64,000 bases of DNA from CAZAPG01 sp964486935 (GTDB lineage Bacteria; Chloroflexota; Anaerolineae; 4572-78; J111), in contig CAZAPG010000033.1 of the NCBI GenBank assembly GCA_964486935.1, forward strand, positions 15,711 through 79,710, written 5' to 3'. Made by a program: the position numbers and the translations under genes. The notes beneath the pieces were generated by a model. The model searched no databases. It was given only the letters and a program-made list of their open reading frames with translations, and was not told the DNA's origin. Positions 56,487 to 64,000 of the stretch are shown in pieces (the first letter of the stretch is position 1; every line of letters starts with the position of its first letter).

Positions 56487-58721
56487 ATGCCTGTCTCTCG
56501 CCGCTTTGCCATTTTGGCCGAGCGAGATATCAACAAAGAAACTTACGTTGAACCCTGGCCCGAAGCCGGACTAATTGTCACCGATAGCCCCTATGATCCC
56601 CAACCCGGCCTGCGCCTGGAAAACGGGCAGGTGGTTGAAATGGATGGCCGGCAGCGAGCCGATTTTGACGCGCTCGACTTTTTCATTGCCGGCCACGGGC
56701 TGGACTTGAGCGTGGCCGAAGAAGCAATGGTCACACCCTCGCAGCAAATGGCGCGCATGCTGGTCGATATCAACATTCCGGCGGCGGAAGTTCGGCGGCT
56801 GGCCGGCGGCTGCACTCCGGCCAAGCTCACCGATATCATTCGCCACCTGAACGTGCTGGAGATGATGATGGGGCTGGCCAAAATGCGCGTCCGGCGCACC
56901 CCGGCCAACCAGGCCCACGTGACCAACTGGAAGGAGCATCCGGCCCTGCTGGCCGCCGATGCCGCCGAAGCCGCCCTGCGCGGCTTTGCCGAAGTGGAAA
57001 CCACCGTGCGGGTCGCCCGCAACGCGCCCTTCAACGCCCTGGCCGTGCTGGTCGGCACGCAGACAGGCCGGGGCGGGGTGCTGACCCAGTGCGCGGTCGA
57101 AGAGGCGCTGGGCTTGCGGCTGGCCCTCAAAGGGTTGACCTCCTACGCCGAAACGCTCTCGGTGTACGGCACAGAGCGCAGCTTTGTGGATGGCGACGAC
57201 ACGCCCTGGAGCAAGGCTTTTCTGGCCTCGGCCTACGCCTCGCGGGGCATCAAAATTCGCTTCACCTCCGGCACGGGTTCCGAGGCGCTCATGGGCCACG
57301 CCGAAGGCTGCTCGATGCTCTATCTGGAAGCGCGCTGCCTGCTGGTGACGCGGGGCGCGGGCAGCCAGGGCGTGCAAAATGGCTCCATCTCCTGCATTGC
57401 CCTGCCCGAAGCGCTGCCCGGCGGGGTGCGGGCGGTGCTGGCCGAAAATCTGCTGGCCTCGATGCTGGGGCTGGAGGTGGCCTCCGGCAACGACGCGCTG
57501 GCCTCCCACTCGGCCATTCGCAAAACGGCCAAGCTGATGCTGCAATTCATCCCCGGCACGGATTTCATCTTTTCCGGTTACAGCGCCGTGCCCAAGCCGG
57601 ACAACCTGTTTGGCGGCGGCAACTTTGACGCCGAAGATTTTGACGACTACAACGTGCTGCAACGCGACATGCAGGTGGATGGCGGCGTGCGGCCGGTGAG
57701 CGAAGAAGAGGTGCTGGCCATCCGGCGCAGAGGGGCGCAGGCGATTCAGGCGGTCTATGCCGGGCTGGACTTGCCGCCGATTACCGCTGACGAGATAGAG
57801 GCCGCCACTATTGCCCACGCCAGCAGCGACATGCCCGACCGCGATTTGGTCAGCGACCTGGCCGCCGCCGACCGCTTTTTGGCCGGCCAGGCCGATATTC
57901 TGTCTGTAGTGCAGGCGCTGCAAGCGCGCGGCTTTGCCGATGTGGCCGGCAATATTTTGGAGATGGGCCGCCAGCGGGTGGTGGGCGACTACTTGCAGCC
58001 CTCGGCCATTTTTGACCGGGAGTTCCGCGTCTTGAGCGGCATCAACGATGTCAATGACTATCTTGGCCCCGGCAGCGGCTATCGCCCGCAAGCCGGCCGC
58101 TGGCAGGAGATGCAGCAGATTCCGCAGGCCAAATCGCCCCGCGAATTTATCAACGACAATCTGGGCGAGCCTTTGCCGAAACTGGTCGAAATCGGCCCCT
58201 TCAAGGCCAGCGACCGGGCCGAAGTGGTAGTGGCCGTAGGGCCGGCTTTTGGCAAATCGCTGACCCGCACCATCAACGGCTTGGGTCATGAGGACGTGCT
58301 GGCGGCCATCCTCACCGGCATTGCCGGCGAAGGGCTGACCGCCCGGATTGTGCGCGTCTACCACAGCTCCGATTGCGCGGCCATTGGCCACACGGGGGCG
58401 CGGTATGCCGGGTCGGGCATCGCCATTGGCCTGCAATCGCGGGGCACTACGGTGATTCAAAAAAAGGGGCTGGCCCCGCTGAACAACCTGGAATTGTTTC
58501 CGCAATCGCCCAGCCTGACGCTGGACATCTACCGGCAGATTGGCCGCAACGCCGCGCTGTACGCCAAAGGCGAAGCGGCCAAACCGGTCTCGGTGAAGGT
58601 GGATAACTGGGCCAGGCTGCGCTTGATTGTCAAAACCGCGCTGCTGCACCGGCGGGAAACGGAAGATGTGCGCGACCAGCCGCCGGTGGAATTGCTGTTT
58701 GATTGGGAGCCGGACGTATAG
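56487..58721 (+). CDS. B12-dependent diol/glycerol dehydratase, fused large and medium subunits
   Basis: 744 residues. Residues 1 to about 550 match the large (alpha) subunit: SRRFAILAERDINKE, TPAKLTDIIRHLNVLEMMM, RFTSGTGSEALMG and FIPGTDFIFSGY. From about 570 the medium (beta) subunit follows: AEVVVAVGPAFGKSLTRTI, SSDCAAIGHTGARYAGSGIA and IQKKGLAPLNNLELFPQSP. It converts 1,2-diols or glycerol to aldehydes by adenosylcobalamin radical chemistry. In classical systems these subunits are separate. The small subunit gene follows. No reactivating factor gene is adjacent. The ribosome site is GGAGG. Confidence 0.9.
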   Translation: MPVSRRFAILAERDINKETYVEPWPEAGLIVTDSPYDPQPGLRLENGQVVEMDGRQRADFDALDFFIAGHGLDLSVAEEAMVTPSQQMARMLVDINIPAAEVRRLAGGCTPAKLTDIIRHLNVLEMMMGLAKMRVRRTPANQAHVTNWKEHPALLAADAAEAALRGFAEVETTVRVARNAPFNALAVLVGTQTGRGGVLTQCAVEEALGLRLALKGLTSYAETLSVYGTERSFVDGDDTPWSKAFLASAYASRGIKIRFTSGTGSEALMGHAEGCSMLYLEARCLLVTRGAGSQGVQNGSISCIALPEALPGGVRAVLAENLLASMLGLEVASGNDALASHSAIRKTAKLMLQFIPGTDFIFSGYSAVPKPDNLFGGGNFDAEDFDDYNVLQRDMQVDGGVRPVSEEEVLAIRRRGAQAIQAVYAGLDLPPITADEIEAATIAHASSDMPDRDLVSDLAAADRFLAGQADILSVVQALQARGFADVAGNILEMGRQRVVGDYLQPSAIFDREFRVLSGINDVNDYLGPGSGYRPQAGRWQEMQQIPQAKSPREFINDNLGEPLPKLVEIGPFKASDRAEVVVAVGPAFGKSLTRTINGLGHEDVLAAILTGIAGEGLTARIVRVYHSSDCAAIGHTGARYAGSGIAIGLQSRGTTVIQKKGLAPLNNLELFPQSPSLTLDIYRQIGRNAALYAKGEAAKPVSVKVDNWARLRLIVKTALLHRRETEDVRDQPPVELLFDWEPDV

Positions 58722-58769
58722 CGTTCGTCATTTGTCATTCGTCATACAAATAATGAATTGGAGAGCTTT

Positions 58770-59174
58770 ATGAGTCAACCCACCTACCCGCTAATGGAAC
58801 ATGCCGCCGACGCGCTGCGGGCGGCCAATGGGCGTCCTTTAGCCGAAATTACCCTGGAGGCGGCGCAAAAGGGCGAGTTGTCCGCCGAGGACCTGCGCAT
58901 CAGCGCCGAAACGCTGCGCGCCCAGGCGGAGATTGCCCGGCAGGCCGGATATACCCAACTGGCGGCTAACCTCACCCGCGCCGCCGAGTTGACGGCCGTG
59001 CCCAACGAAGCGTTACTGAAAATGTACGAATTGCTCCGGCCCAATCGCTGTACTTTTGAAGAGTTGCTTGAGCTGGCCGGGACGCTTGAAGCTACCTACC
59101 GCGCCCCGGAGAACGCCCGGCTGGTGCGCCAGGCCGCTGCGGTGTATCAAGCGCGGGGGCTGTTGCGAAAATAG
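58770..59174 (+). CDS. Diol/glycerol dehydratase small subunit
   Basis: 134 residues from the ATG with GGAGA upstream. YPLMEHAADALRAANGRPLA and ISAETLRAQAEIARQAGY, followed by NEALLKMYELLRPNR, are the family landmarks of the gamma subunit. It completes the active site complex with the fused large-medium protein and lies 48 bases after it. The short gap contains a TTCGTCATTTGTCATTCGTC low-complexity stretch. Confidence 0.88.
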   Translation: MSQPTYPLMEHAADALRAANGRPLAEITLEAAQKGELSAEDLRISAETLRAQAEIARQAGYTQLAANLTRAAELTAVPNEALLKMYELLRPNRCTFEELLELAGTLEATYRAPENARLVRQAAAVYQARGLLRK

Positions 59175-59446
59175 CGCCGCAGGCCGGGTAGAGGCTATTG
59201 TTTGGGCATAGCCAAAGGCGGGATGTCGTCTGCGGAGAAAATCTTTCTTGATTTGTAACTACTCAGGTACACAGACGCGAAGCGCGCAGAGGGAGCGCAG
59301 AGATTCACAAAGAAAAGAAAAGATCTATGAAAATCTCCGCGAATCTCGGTGGTTTCTCCGTGACCCTCTGTGTTCCAGTGGTCAGCCTGAATAGTTACCT
59401 TGATTTTAGACAATTTGTGGTTGTTTGATAATTGTGAGGATGCGCG
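59175..59446. other. Gap with degenerate intergenic repeats
   Basis: No gene is seen. CACAGACGCGAAGCGCGCAG and GAGGGAGCGCAGAG are followed about 60 bases later by GTGACCCTCTGTGTTCC, which can pair imperfectly with the first part. It is another member of the intergenic repeat types of this genome. Confidence 0.5.
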
Positions 59447-60622
59447 ATGAATCTCGATAATATCCAGGCCGCGATGCGGCAAGAAGGCATTGACTGCTGG
59501 CTGGTCTATGATTTTCAAAAAACAAATCCGATTATGGCCTATTTTCTAAAAACCGAGGCCATGCTCACCCGGCGCCTCTTTTTGATGATTCCGGTTGAGG
59601 GCGAGCCGCAGCTTCTCGGCTCAAAAATTGACCACGACTCGCTGCACGCGCTGCCCTTTAACCAGCATTACTATTCAAGCTGGCCGCAGATGGAAAGCGC
59701 GTTGCAGCAACTGCTGGACGGCCGGCAGGTTGTCGCTATGGATTACTCGCCCAAGGGAGCCTTGCCCACGGTCTCCAGAGTGGATGCGGGGACGGTGGAA
59801 ATGGTAAAAAATTGGGGCAAAACGGTGGTAACGGCGGCTAACGTTTATCAGGCGGCGGTGGCTATCTGGGGGCCGGGGGCGCTGGAGGCGCATCTGGAGG
59901 ACTGCCAACGGGTCGCCCAAATTAAGGATGAAGCCTTTGACTTTATCGCCGGGCGGCTGCGCGGCGGGCAGGCCGTAACAGAGTACGACGCGCAGAGCTT
60001 TATTATGCAGCGTTTTGCGGAGTCGGGCCTGAGCACGCCCTACCCGCCGGTCGTGGCCGTCAATGCCAATAGCAGCGACCCCCATTACATACCCAATGCC
60101 GGGCGGCATGCTCCCATCGGCCAAGGCGATTGGATTCTGATTGACCTGTGGGCCAAGCGCCCCGGCCACGATTTTGTGTTTGCCGATATCACCTGGGTGG
60201 CTTTGGCCGGGGCGAGTCCAACCCCGCAACAGCAGGAAGTTTTTCAAGTGGTGGCGCAGGCCCGCGATAGCGTGGTTAGCTACGTGCAGGAGTGCGCCCA
60301 AAAAAATATTACGATTGAAGGTTGGCAAGTGGATGATGTGGCCCGTAACGTTATTACCCAGGCCGGCTACGGCGATTACTTTTTTCATCGCACCGGCCAC
60401 AGCCTGGGGCCGGGCCAGAATGTACACGGGCCGGGCGTCAACATTGATAATTTGGAAACGCGAGACACGCGCAAGCTGTCGCCGGGCATTGGCTTTACGG
60501 TTGAACCCGGCATCTACCTGCCAGAGTTTGGGGTGCGGCTGGAGATAAATGTCTATATGCAGACTACCGGCCCATTGATTACCACGCCCGTACAGCAACA
60601 GATTATTTGCCTGGATGTGTAA
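59447..60622 (+). CDS. M24-family metallopeptidase (Xaa-Pro aminopeptidase-like)
   Basis: 391 residues. An N-terminal creatinase-like domain (1 to about 165) precedes the pita-bread fold. The metal ligands fit DLWAKRPGHDF/ADITW (two Asp), HRTGHSLG (His), TVEPGIY (Glu) and RLEINVY (Glu). Members cleave Xaa-Pro bonds or hydrolyse related amides such as creatine. No ribosome site is close to the ATG (TGAGGA lies 7-12 bases before). Its link to the neighbouring catabolic genes is unclear. Confidence 0.85.
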   Translation: MNLDNIQAAMRQEGIDCWLVYDFQKTNPIMAYFLKTEAMLTRRLFLMIPVEGEPQLLGSKIDHDSLHALPFNQHYYSSWPQMESALQQLLDGRQVVAMDYSPKGALPTVSRVDAGTVEMVKNWGKTVVTAANVYQAAVAIWGPGALEAHLEDCQRVAQIKDEAFDFIAGRLRGGQAVTEYDAQSFIMQRFAESGLSTPYPPVVAVNANSSDPHYIPNAGRHAPIGQGDWILIDLWAKRPGHDFVFADITWVALAGASPTPQQQEVFQVVAQARDSVVSYVQECAQKNITIEGWQVDDVARNVITQAGYGDYFFHRTGHSLGPGQNVHGPGVNIDNLETRDTRKLSPGIGFTVEPGIYLPEFGVRLEINVYMQTTGPLITTPVQQQIICLDV

Positions 60623-60624
60623 CC

Positions 60625-61521
60625 TTATTCACCGGTCATTTTATTGGTCAACCTGCCCAACTTTTCAACTTCTACCGTTACCTCATCGCCCGGTTTGAGC
60701 CACTGTTTCTCTTTCATGCCCAAAATAACGCCCTCCGGCGTGCCGGTAATGATGACATCACCCGGCTCCAGCGTCATATACCGGCTGATATAGCTGACAA
60801 TCTGAGCCACCGTAAAAATCATATCCGAGGTATTAGAATTCTGGCGTAATTCTCCATTGACCCAGGTTTGTAAATTCAACTTTTGCGGGTCGCCCACTTC
60901 TTCAGCCGTAACCAGATAGGGGCCGAGCGGTAAAAACTTGTCGAGGGTTTTGCCCAGCAGCCACTGGCCGGTTAATAATTGCAAATCGCGGGCGCTCACA
61001 TCATTGGCGGTGCTGTACCCCAGTACGTAATTGAGGGCGTCGGCTTCGCTGACGTGTTTGGCTTTTTGCCCCATAACGACGGCCAGTTCAACCTCATAAT
61101 CATATTTTTCGGCGCTGTCGGGCAGGGGAACCGGCTCGCCCGGCGCGGCCAGGGTGCTGTTGAATTTAGAGAAAAGCACCGGCGTCGAAGGGATAGCCGC
61201 GCCGGTCTCCTCGGCGTGGCGGCGATAGTTCAAGCCCACACAGATAATTTTGCCCGGATTTGGCACGCAGGGGCCAAACTGCAAGTCGGCCTCATCAAGT
61301 AACCAGTTGGCGCCTTGAGTCTGTCCGGCAGCCTTTTCAACTAAACCGGCCAGCGATTTAAGCGCCGCCGGCCCGCCGGCCAGCAGGTCGGCCAGGTTGG
61401 CCGGTATTTGGGCATTATCGGGGGCCAGGGCGGCCCTGGCAGCGGTTATATCAATAATACCAGACTCTATTTTTACCCCCAGTTGAAATTGGTGATTGCG
61501 GGTAAATGTTAAAAGCTTCAT
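60625..61521 (-). CDS. Fumarylacetoacetate hydrolase family protein
   Basis: 298 residues, with an AGGAGA ribosome site. The N-terminal domain of about 80 residues is followed by the FAH core: VGLNYRRHAEE, FSKFNSTLAAPGEPVPLP, YDYEVELAVVMG (acidic metal ligands), NDVSARDLQ and GDVIITGTPEGV. Enzymes of this family cleave or dehydrate 2-oxo acids. One branch dehydrates 2-keto-3-deoxy-pentonates, which would fit the xylonate-type dehydratase nearby, but this is an inference from context. It converges with the peptidase gene; only 2 bases separate the two stop codons. Confidence 0.85.
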   Translation of the reverse strand: MKLLTFTRNHQFQLGVKIESGIIDITAARAALAPDNAQIPANLADLLAGGPAALKSLAGLVEKAAGQTQGANWLLDEADLQFGPCVPNPGKIICVGLNYRRHAEETGAAIPSTPVLFSKFNSTLAAPGEPVPLPDSAEKYDYEVELAVVMGQKAKHVSEADALNYVLGYSTANDVSARDLQLLTGQWLLGKTLDKFLPLGPYLVTAEEVGDPQKLNLQTWVNGELRQNSNTSDMIFTVAQIVSYISRYMTLEPGDVIITGTPEGVILGMKEKQWLKPGDEVTVEVEKLGRLTNKMTGE

Positions 61522-61730
61522 TGAAATAATTTCTCCTGTAAGAATAGTTTAACAGTTCATCAGTTCAGCGTTCAGCGTTTATCAGTTCAGCGTTCTTTGT
61601 ATTCATAACCCTGAACCCTGAACCCTTTGAGGCGCAACCGTCGGCTTAAGGTTGGCTCCCTCTCCCGGCCCATATTTTACTGGCGATACCAGATTTGGTA
61701 AAATGTTTAAACCATTTTGAGGAGACAATC
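61522..61730. promoter_or_regulatory. Divergent intergenic region with TTCAGCG repeats
   Basis: The gap lies between the FAH-family gene and the molybdenum hydroxylase gene. It contains CAGTTCA/TTCAGCG tandem variants (61556-61596) and AACCCTGAACCCTGAACCC. No gene is seen. TGAGGAGAC before 61731 is the ribosome site of the next gene. Confidence 0.5.
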
Positions 61731-64000
61731 ATGACAGCTTACACCAACATTGGACGTCCCACCCCGCTGATTGACGGGCCGGCAAAAATTACCGGCAAAA
61801 CGCGCTACGCCTCAGATTTGCAGGCGCCCGGCATGTTGCATGCCCGCTTTGTCACCAGCCCCCACCCCCACGCCCGTATCTTAAACATCGACGCCTCGCA
61901 GGCGCTGGCGCTGCCCGGCGTGGTGGCTGTATTGACCGCGCAGAATTTGCCCAATATCACCCCGGCCACGCGCGCGTACCTGCTGCTGGCCCGCCAGCGA
62001 GTTATTTTTGTGGGCCAACCCGTCGCCCTGGTGCTGGCCGAAGATGAAGCCACCGCCCAGGATGCCGCCGAACTGGTTATGGTCGATTACGACCCGCTGC
62101 CCGCCGCCATCACCATCGACGAAGCCCTGGCCGATGATGCCCCGCTGGTTTGGCCCGACGGCATGCCCGGCGAGTCGGGCGAGGCTGCCGCGCACGGGGC
62201 CGACGTTGGCGGCGAAGAGGAGACAGCTTCCGGCCACAGTAACGTGTCCAACAGAACCCATTTTAAGCGCGGCGATCTATCCGCCGGCTTTGCCCAGGCC
62301 GAAGTAATTATTGAGCAAACCTTTACCATGCCAATGGTCCACCAAAACCCGCTGGAAACCCACGGCACGCTGGTGCAGATTGACCCGTTTAGCGAGCAGG
62401 TGACGGTTTACAGCAGTACCCAGGCCCCTTTTGCGGTGCGCCAGCAGGTAGCCGAGGCGCTCAACATCACCGAGTCAAATGTGCGCTGCGTTTCAACCCC
62501 ACTGGGCGGCGCGTTTGGCGGCAAGTTTGTGCTGTACGAGCCGCTCACGGCGCTGGCCGCCCAAATTTCGGGCCGCCCCGTGCGGCTAATTTTGACCCGC
62601 CAGGAAGAGATGGTGACGACCAACCCGGCCGCGCCGGGGCGCATCCGGGTAAAGTTGGGGGCCAGGCAGGATGGCGCCTTTACCGCTCTGCAAGGCGAGG
62701 TGGTGTTCGATGGCGGCTGCTACCCCAGCGCGCCGGTGGGTATTGCCATGGTGCTGATGGGCAGCGTCTACAACATCCCCAACGTAGAGCTTTTGGGCAC
62801 AGAGGTGTTGACCTTCAAGCAATCCTCCGGCGCTTATCGCGCGCCGGGCGCGCCGCAAGGGGCTTTTGCCCTGGAAAGCGTGGTCGATGACATTGCCCGC
62901 AAGCTGGGGCTTGACCCGCTGGAACTGCGCCTGAAAAACGCCGCCAAACCGGGCGACCCGATGATTCATGGCGACACCTGGCCCACCATGGGCATGACCC
63001 AGGTGCTGGAAACGCTGCGGGCGCACCCAGCCTGGCAAAATCGAGCCGAGGCCCGCGCTGCCGGTCGAGGCGTGGGCATTGCCATTGGCGGCTGGCCCGG
63101 CGGCACCGAACCGGCCGCGGCGGCCTGCATGCTCAATCGAGATGGGATGTTGCAGGTCCATCTTGGCTCGGTGGATATGAGCGGCACCAACACCACTTTC
63201 GCCCTGCTGGCCGCCGAAATTTTCGGCATCTCGCCCGACAAGGTGCAAATCATCAATGCCGACACCTCGACCTCGGTATATGCCGGGGCGGCCGGGGGCA
63301 GTAAAATAACCTACACCGTTGGCCCGGCCTTAATCGAGGCGGCGCGGGAAGCGCGTCGGCAAACCCTGGAAATTGCCGCCGACCTGCTGGAAGCCGACCC
63401 CGCCGATTTGGAGATAGTTGACGACCGGGTTCAGGTGAAAGGTGTGCCCGACCGGGCCATTGATTTGCGCCGGATTGCCGGCAAGCCGATGCAATTTGGC
63501 GGCAAATACAAACCCATTTTTGGGCAGGGCCGGTATGCCGAAACGCGCCAATCGCCCGGTTTTTGCGCCCAGTTAGCCGAGGTGGAGGTGGACCGCGAAA
63601 CCGGCATGGTGCAGGTGCATAAATTGGTGGTAGTGCAGGATGTGGGCCGGGCCATCAACCCCCTGGCTATCGAGGGGCAGATGATGGGTGGCGCTGTGCA
63701 GGGCCTGGGCTGGGCCTTGTATGAAAACATGGTCTATGACAATTACGGCCAGCCCATCAGCGCCTCGTGGATGGATTATACCGTGCCTCAAATGGAGCAT
63801 GCGGCCCGTTCAATTGAAACGGTAATTGTGGAAGTTCCCAGCGATTACGGCCCGCTGGGGGCTAAGGGCGTGGGCGAACCGCCGATTATCCCGACTGCCG
63901 GGGCTGTGGGCAACGCCATCGCCGATGCCGTGGGTATCCGCCTGACCGACCTGCCCATGACCCCGCCGCGCATTGTGGCGGCGCTGTTGGACAACAAGAA
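61731..64000 (+). CDS. Xanthine dehydrogenase family molybdenum-binding subunit (3' partial)
   Basis: About 756 codons are in the window and the frame is still open at the right edge. Family motifs in order: IDGPAKITGKTRYASDL, VFVGQPVALVLAE-like segment (VIFVGQPVALVLAED), VHQNPLETHGTLV, GGAFGGKF, SSGAYRAPGAPQGAFALES, QDVGRAINP and GAKGVGEPPIIP with the catalytic Glu. It hydroxylates an aldehyde or N-heterocycle using molybdopterin. The Cys of CO dehydrogenase (AYRCSFR) is absent, so it is not CoxL. It could oxidise the aldehyde from the diol dehydratase, which is a plausible but untested link. The FAD and Fe-S subunit genes may follow outside the window. A GAGGAGA site precedes the ATG. Confidence 0.88.
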   Translation, partial: MTAYTNIGRPTPLIDGPAKITGKTRYASDLQAPGMLHARFVTSPHPHARILNIDASQALALPGVVAVLTAQNLPNITPATRAYLLLARQRVIFVGQPVALVLAEDEATAQDAAELVMVDYDPLPAAITIDEALADDAPLVWPDGMPGESGEAAAHGADVGGEEETASGHSNVSNRTHFKRGDLSAGFAQAEVIIEQTFTMPMVHQNPLETHGTLVQIDPFSEQVTVYSSTQAPFAVRQQVAEALNITESNVRCVSTPLGGAFGGKFVLYEPLTALAAQISGRPVRLILTRQEEMVTTNPAAPGRIRVKLGARQDGAFTALQGEVVFDGGCYPSAPVGIAMVLMGSVYNIPNVELLGTEVLTFKQSSGAYRAPGAPQGAFALESVVDDIARKLGLDPLELRLKNAAKPGDPMIHGDTWPTMGMTQVLETLRAHPAWQNRAEARAAGRGVGIAIGGWPGGTEPAAAACMLNRDGMLQVHLGSVDMSGTNTTFALLAAEIFGISPDKVQIINADTSTSVYAGAAGGSKITYTVGPALIEAAREARRQTLEIAADLLEADPADLEIVDDRVQVKGVPDRAIDLRRIAGKPMQFGGKYKPIFGQGRYAETRQSPGFCAQLAEVEVDRETGMVQVHKLVVVQDVGRAINPLAIEGQMMGGAVQGLGWALYENMVYDNYGQPISASWMDYTVPQMEHAARSIETVIVEVPSDYGPLGAKGVGEPPIIPTAGAVGNAIADAVGIRLTDLPMTPPRIVAALLDNK

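Noticed and set aside
56571..58649. Open frame of nearly 700 codons antisense to the diol dehydratase gene
   Set aside because: The opposite strand encodes a clear enzyme over the whole length; the antisense product is low-complexity and matches no family.
61731..64000. CO dehydrogenase large subunit (CoxL)
   Set aside because: The AYRCSFR active-site loop is replaced by AYRAPGAPQ, typical of other xanthine dehydrogenase family members.

Overview
The window reads as a chromosomal segment of a free-living bacterium, most likely a member of the Chloroflexota (Anaerolineae-like). The support is indirect: moderately high GC, secreted proteins with long Thr/Pro-rich stalks, one secreted protein ending in a short hydrophobic tail (IYLPMIVRNS) of a kind I associate with this group, a fused NuoB-NuoC-NuoD polypeptide, B12-dependent diol dehydratase genes, and intergenic low-complexity hairpin repeats. 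No rRNA, CRISPR array, transposase or integrase was seen. The taxonomic assignment is an inference.

Bases 1-14400 look like accessory DNA. A tightly packed plus-strand operon (1145-8598) with many ATGA or TAATG overlaps encodes an FtsK/HerA-type DNA translocase, a membrane protein with a winged-helix tail, a zinc-ribbon protein carrying a DnaA N-terminal-like domain, a GT2 glycosyltransferase, a DndC/PAPS-reductase-like sulfurtransferase, a DUF6788-like protein, a small phage-type C5-cytosine methyltransferase and an internally deleted adenine methyltransferase. A facing minus-strand operon (14393 to 9875) encodes a large secreted protein with a membrane-embedded C-terminus, a small membrane protein, a membrane-anchored stalk protein, a tiny basic protein and a SAM methyltransferase. 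Between the two operons lie about 900 bp of non-coding DNA with two unrelated arrays of palindromes and several long hairpins. This is the best candidate for a replication, partition or transfer origin of an integrated element. It is the most unusual part of the window.

14547-31184 is mostly housekeeping: lpdA, a histidine kinase with a PPC-repeat lipoprotein, a PATR/Ig-like surface protein, a histidine phosphatase, a VapBC-like toxin-antitoxin pair, leuS, a SufR-like regulator next to moaA, a DnaJ-VWA fusion protein, two tRNA-Ala genes, ilvE, and a phytol/dolichol-kinase-like gene frameshifted at a T9 run. 31335-34668 holds an unassigned set of a radical SAM protein and three membrane proteins, two of which share a C-terminal helical domain.

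34774-46994 contains a secreted protein, a nuoBCD-nuoI-like pair with a clear promoter, a DUF1858-like protein, an arsR-arsM operon with a promoter/operator overlap, a leaderless methyltransferase gene, polX and an MFS transporter. 47007-49258 holds a response regulator and a probable restriction-modification pair. 49282-64000 holds an MFS-HEAT fusion and then a probable sugar-acid or diol catabolic region: SDR, aldo-keto reductase, YjhG/YagF-type dehydratase, uronate-dehydrogenase-like enzyme, fused diol dehydratase with its small subunit, M24 peptidase, fumarylacetoacetate-hydrolase family protein and a molybdenum hydroxylase large subunit cut by the window edge.
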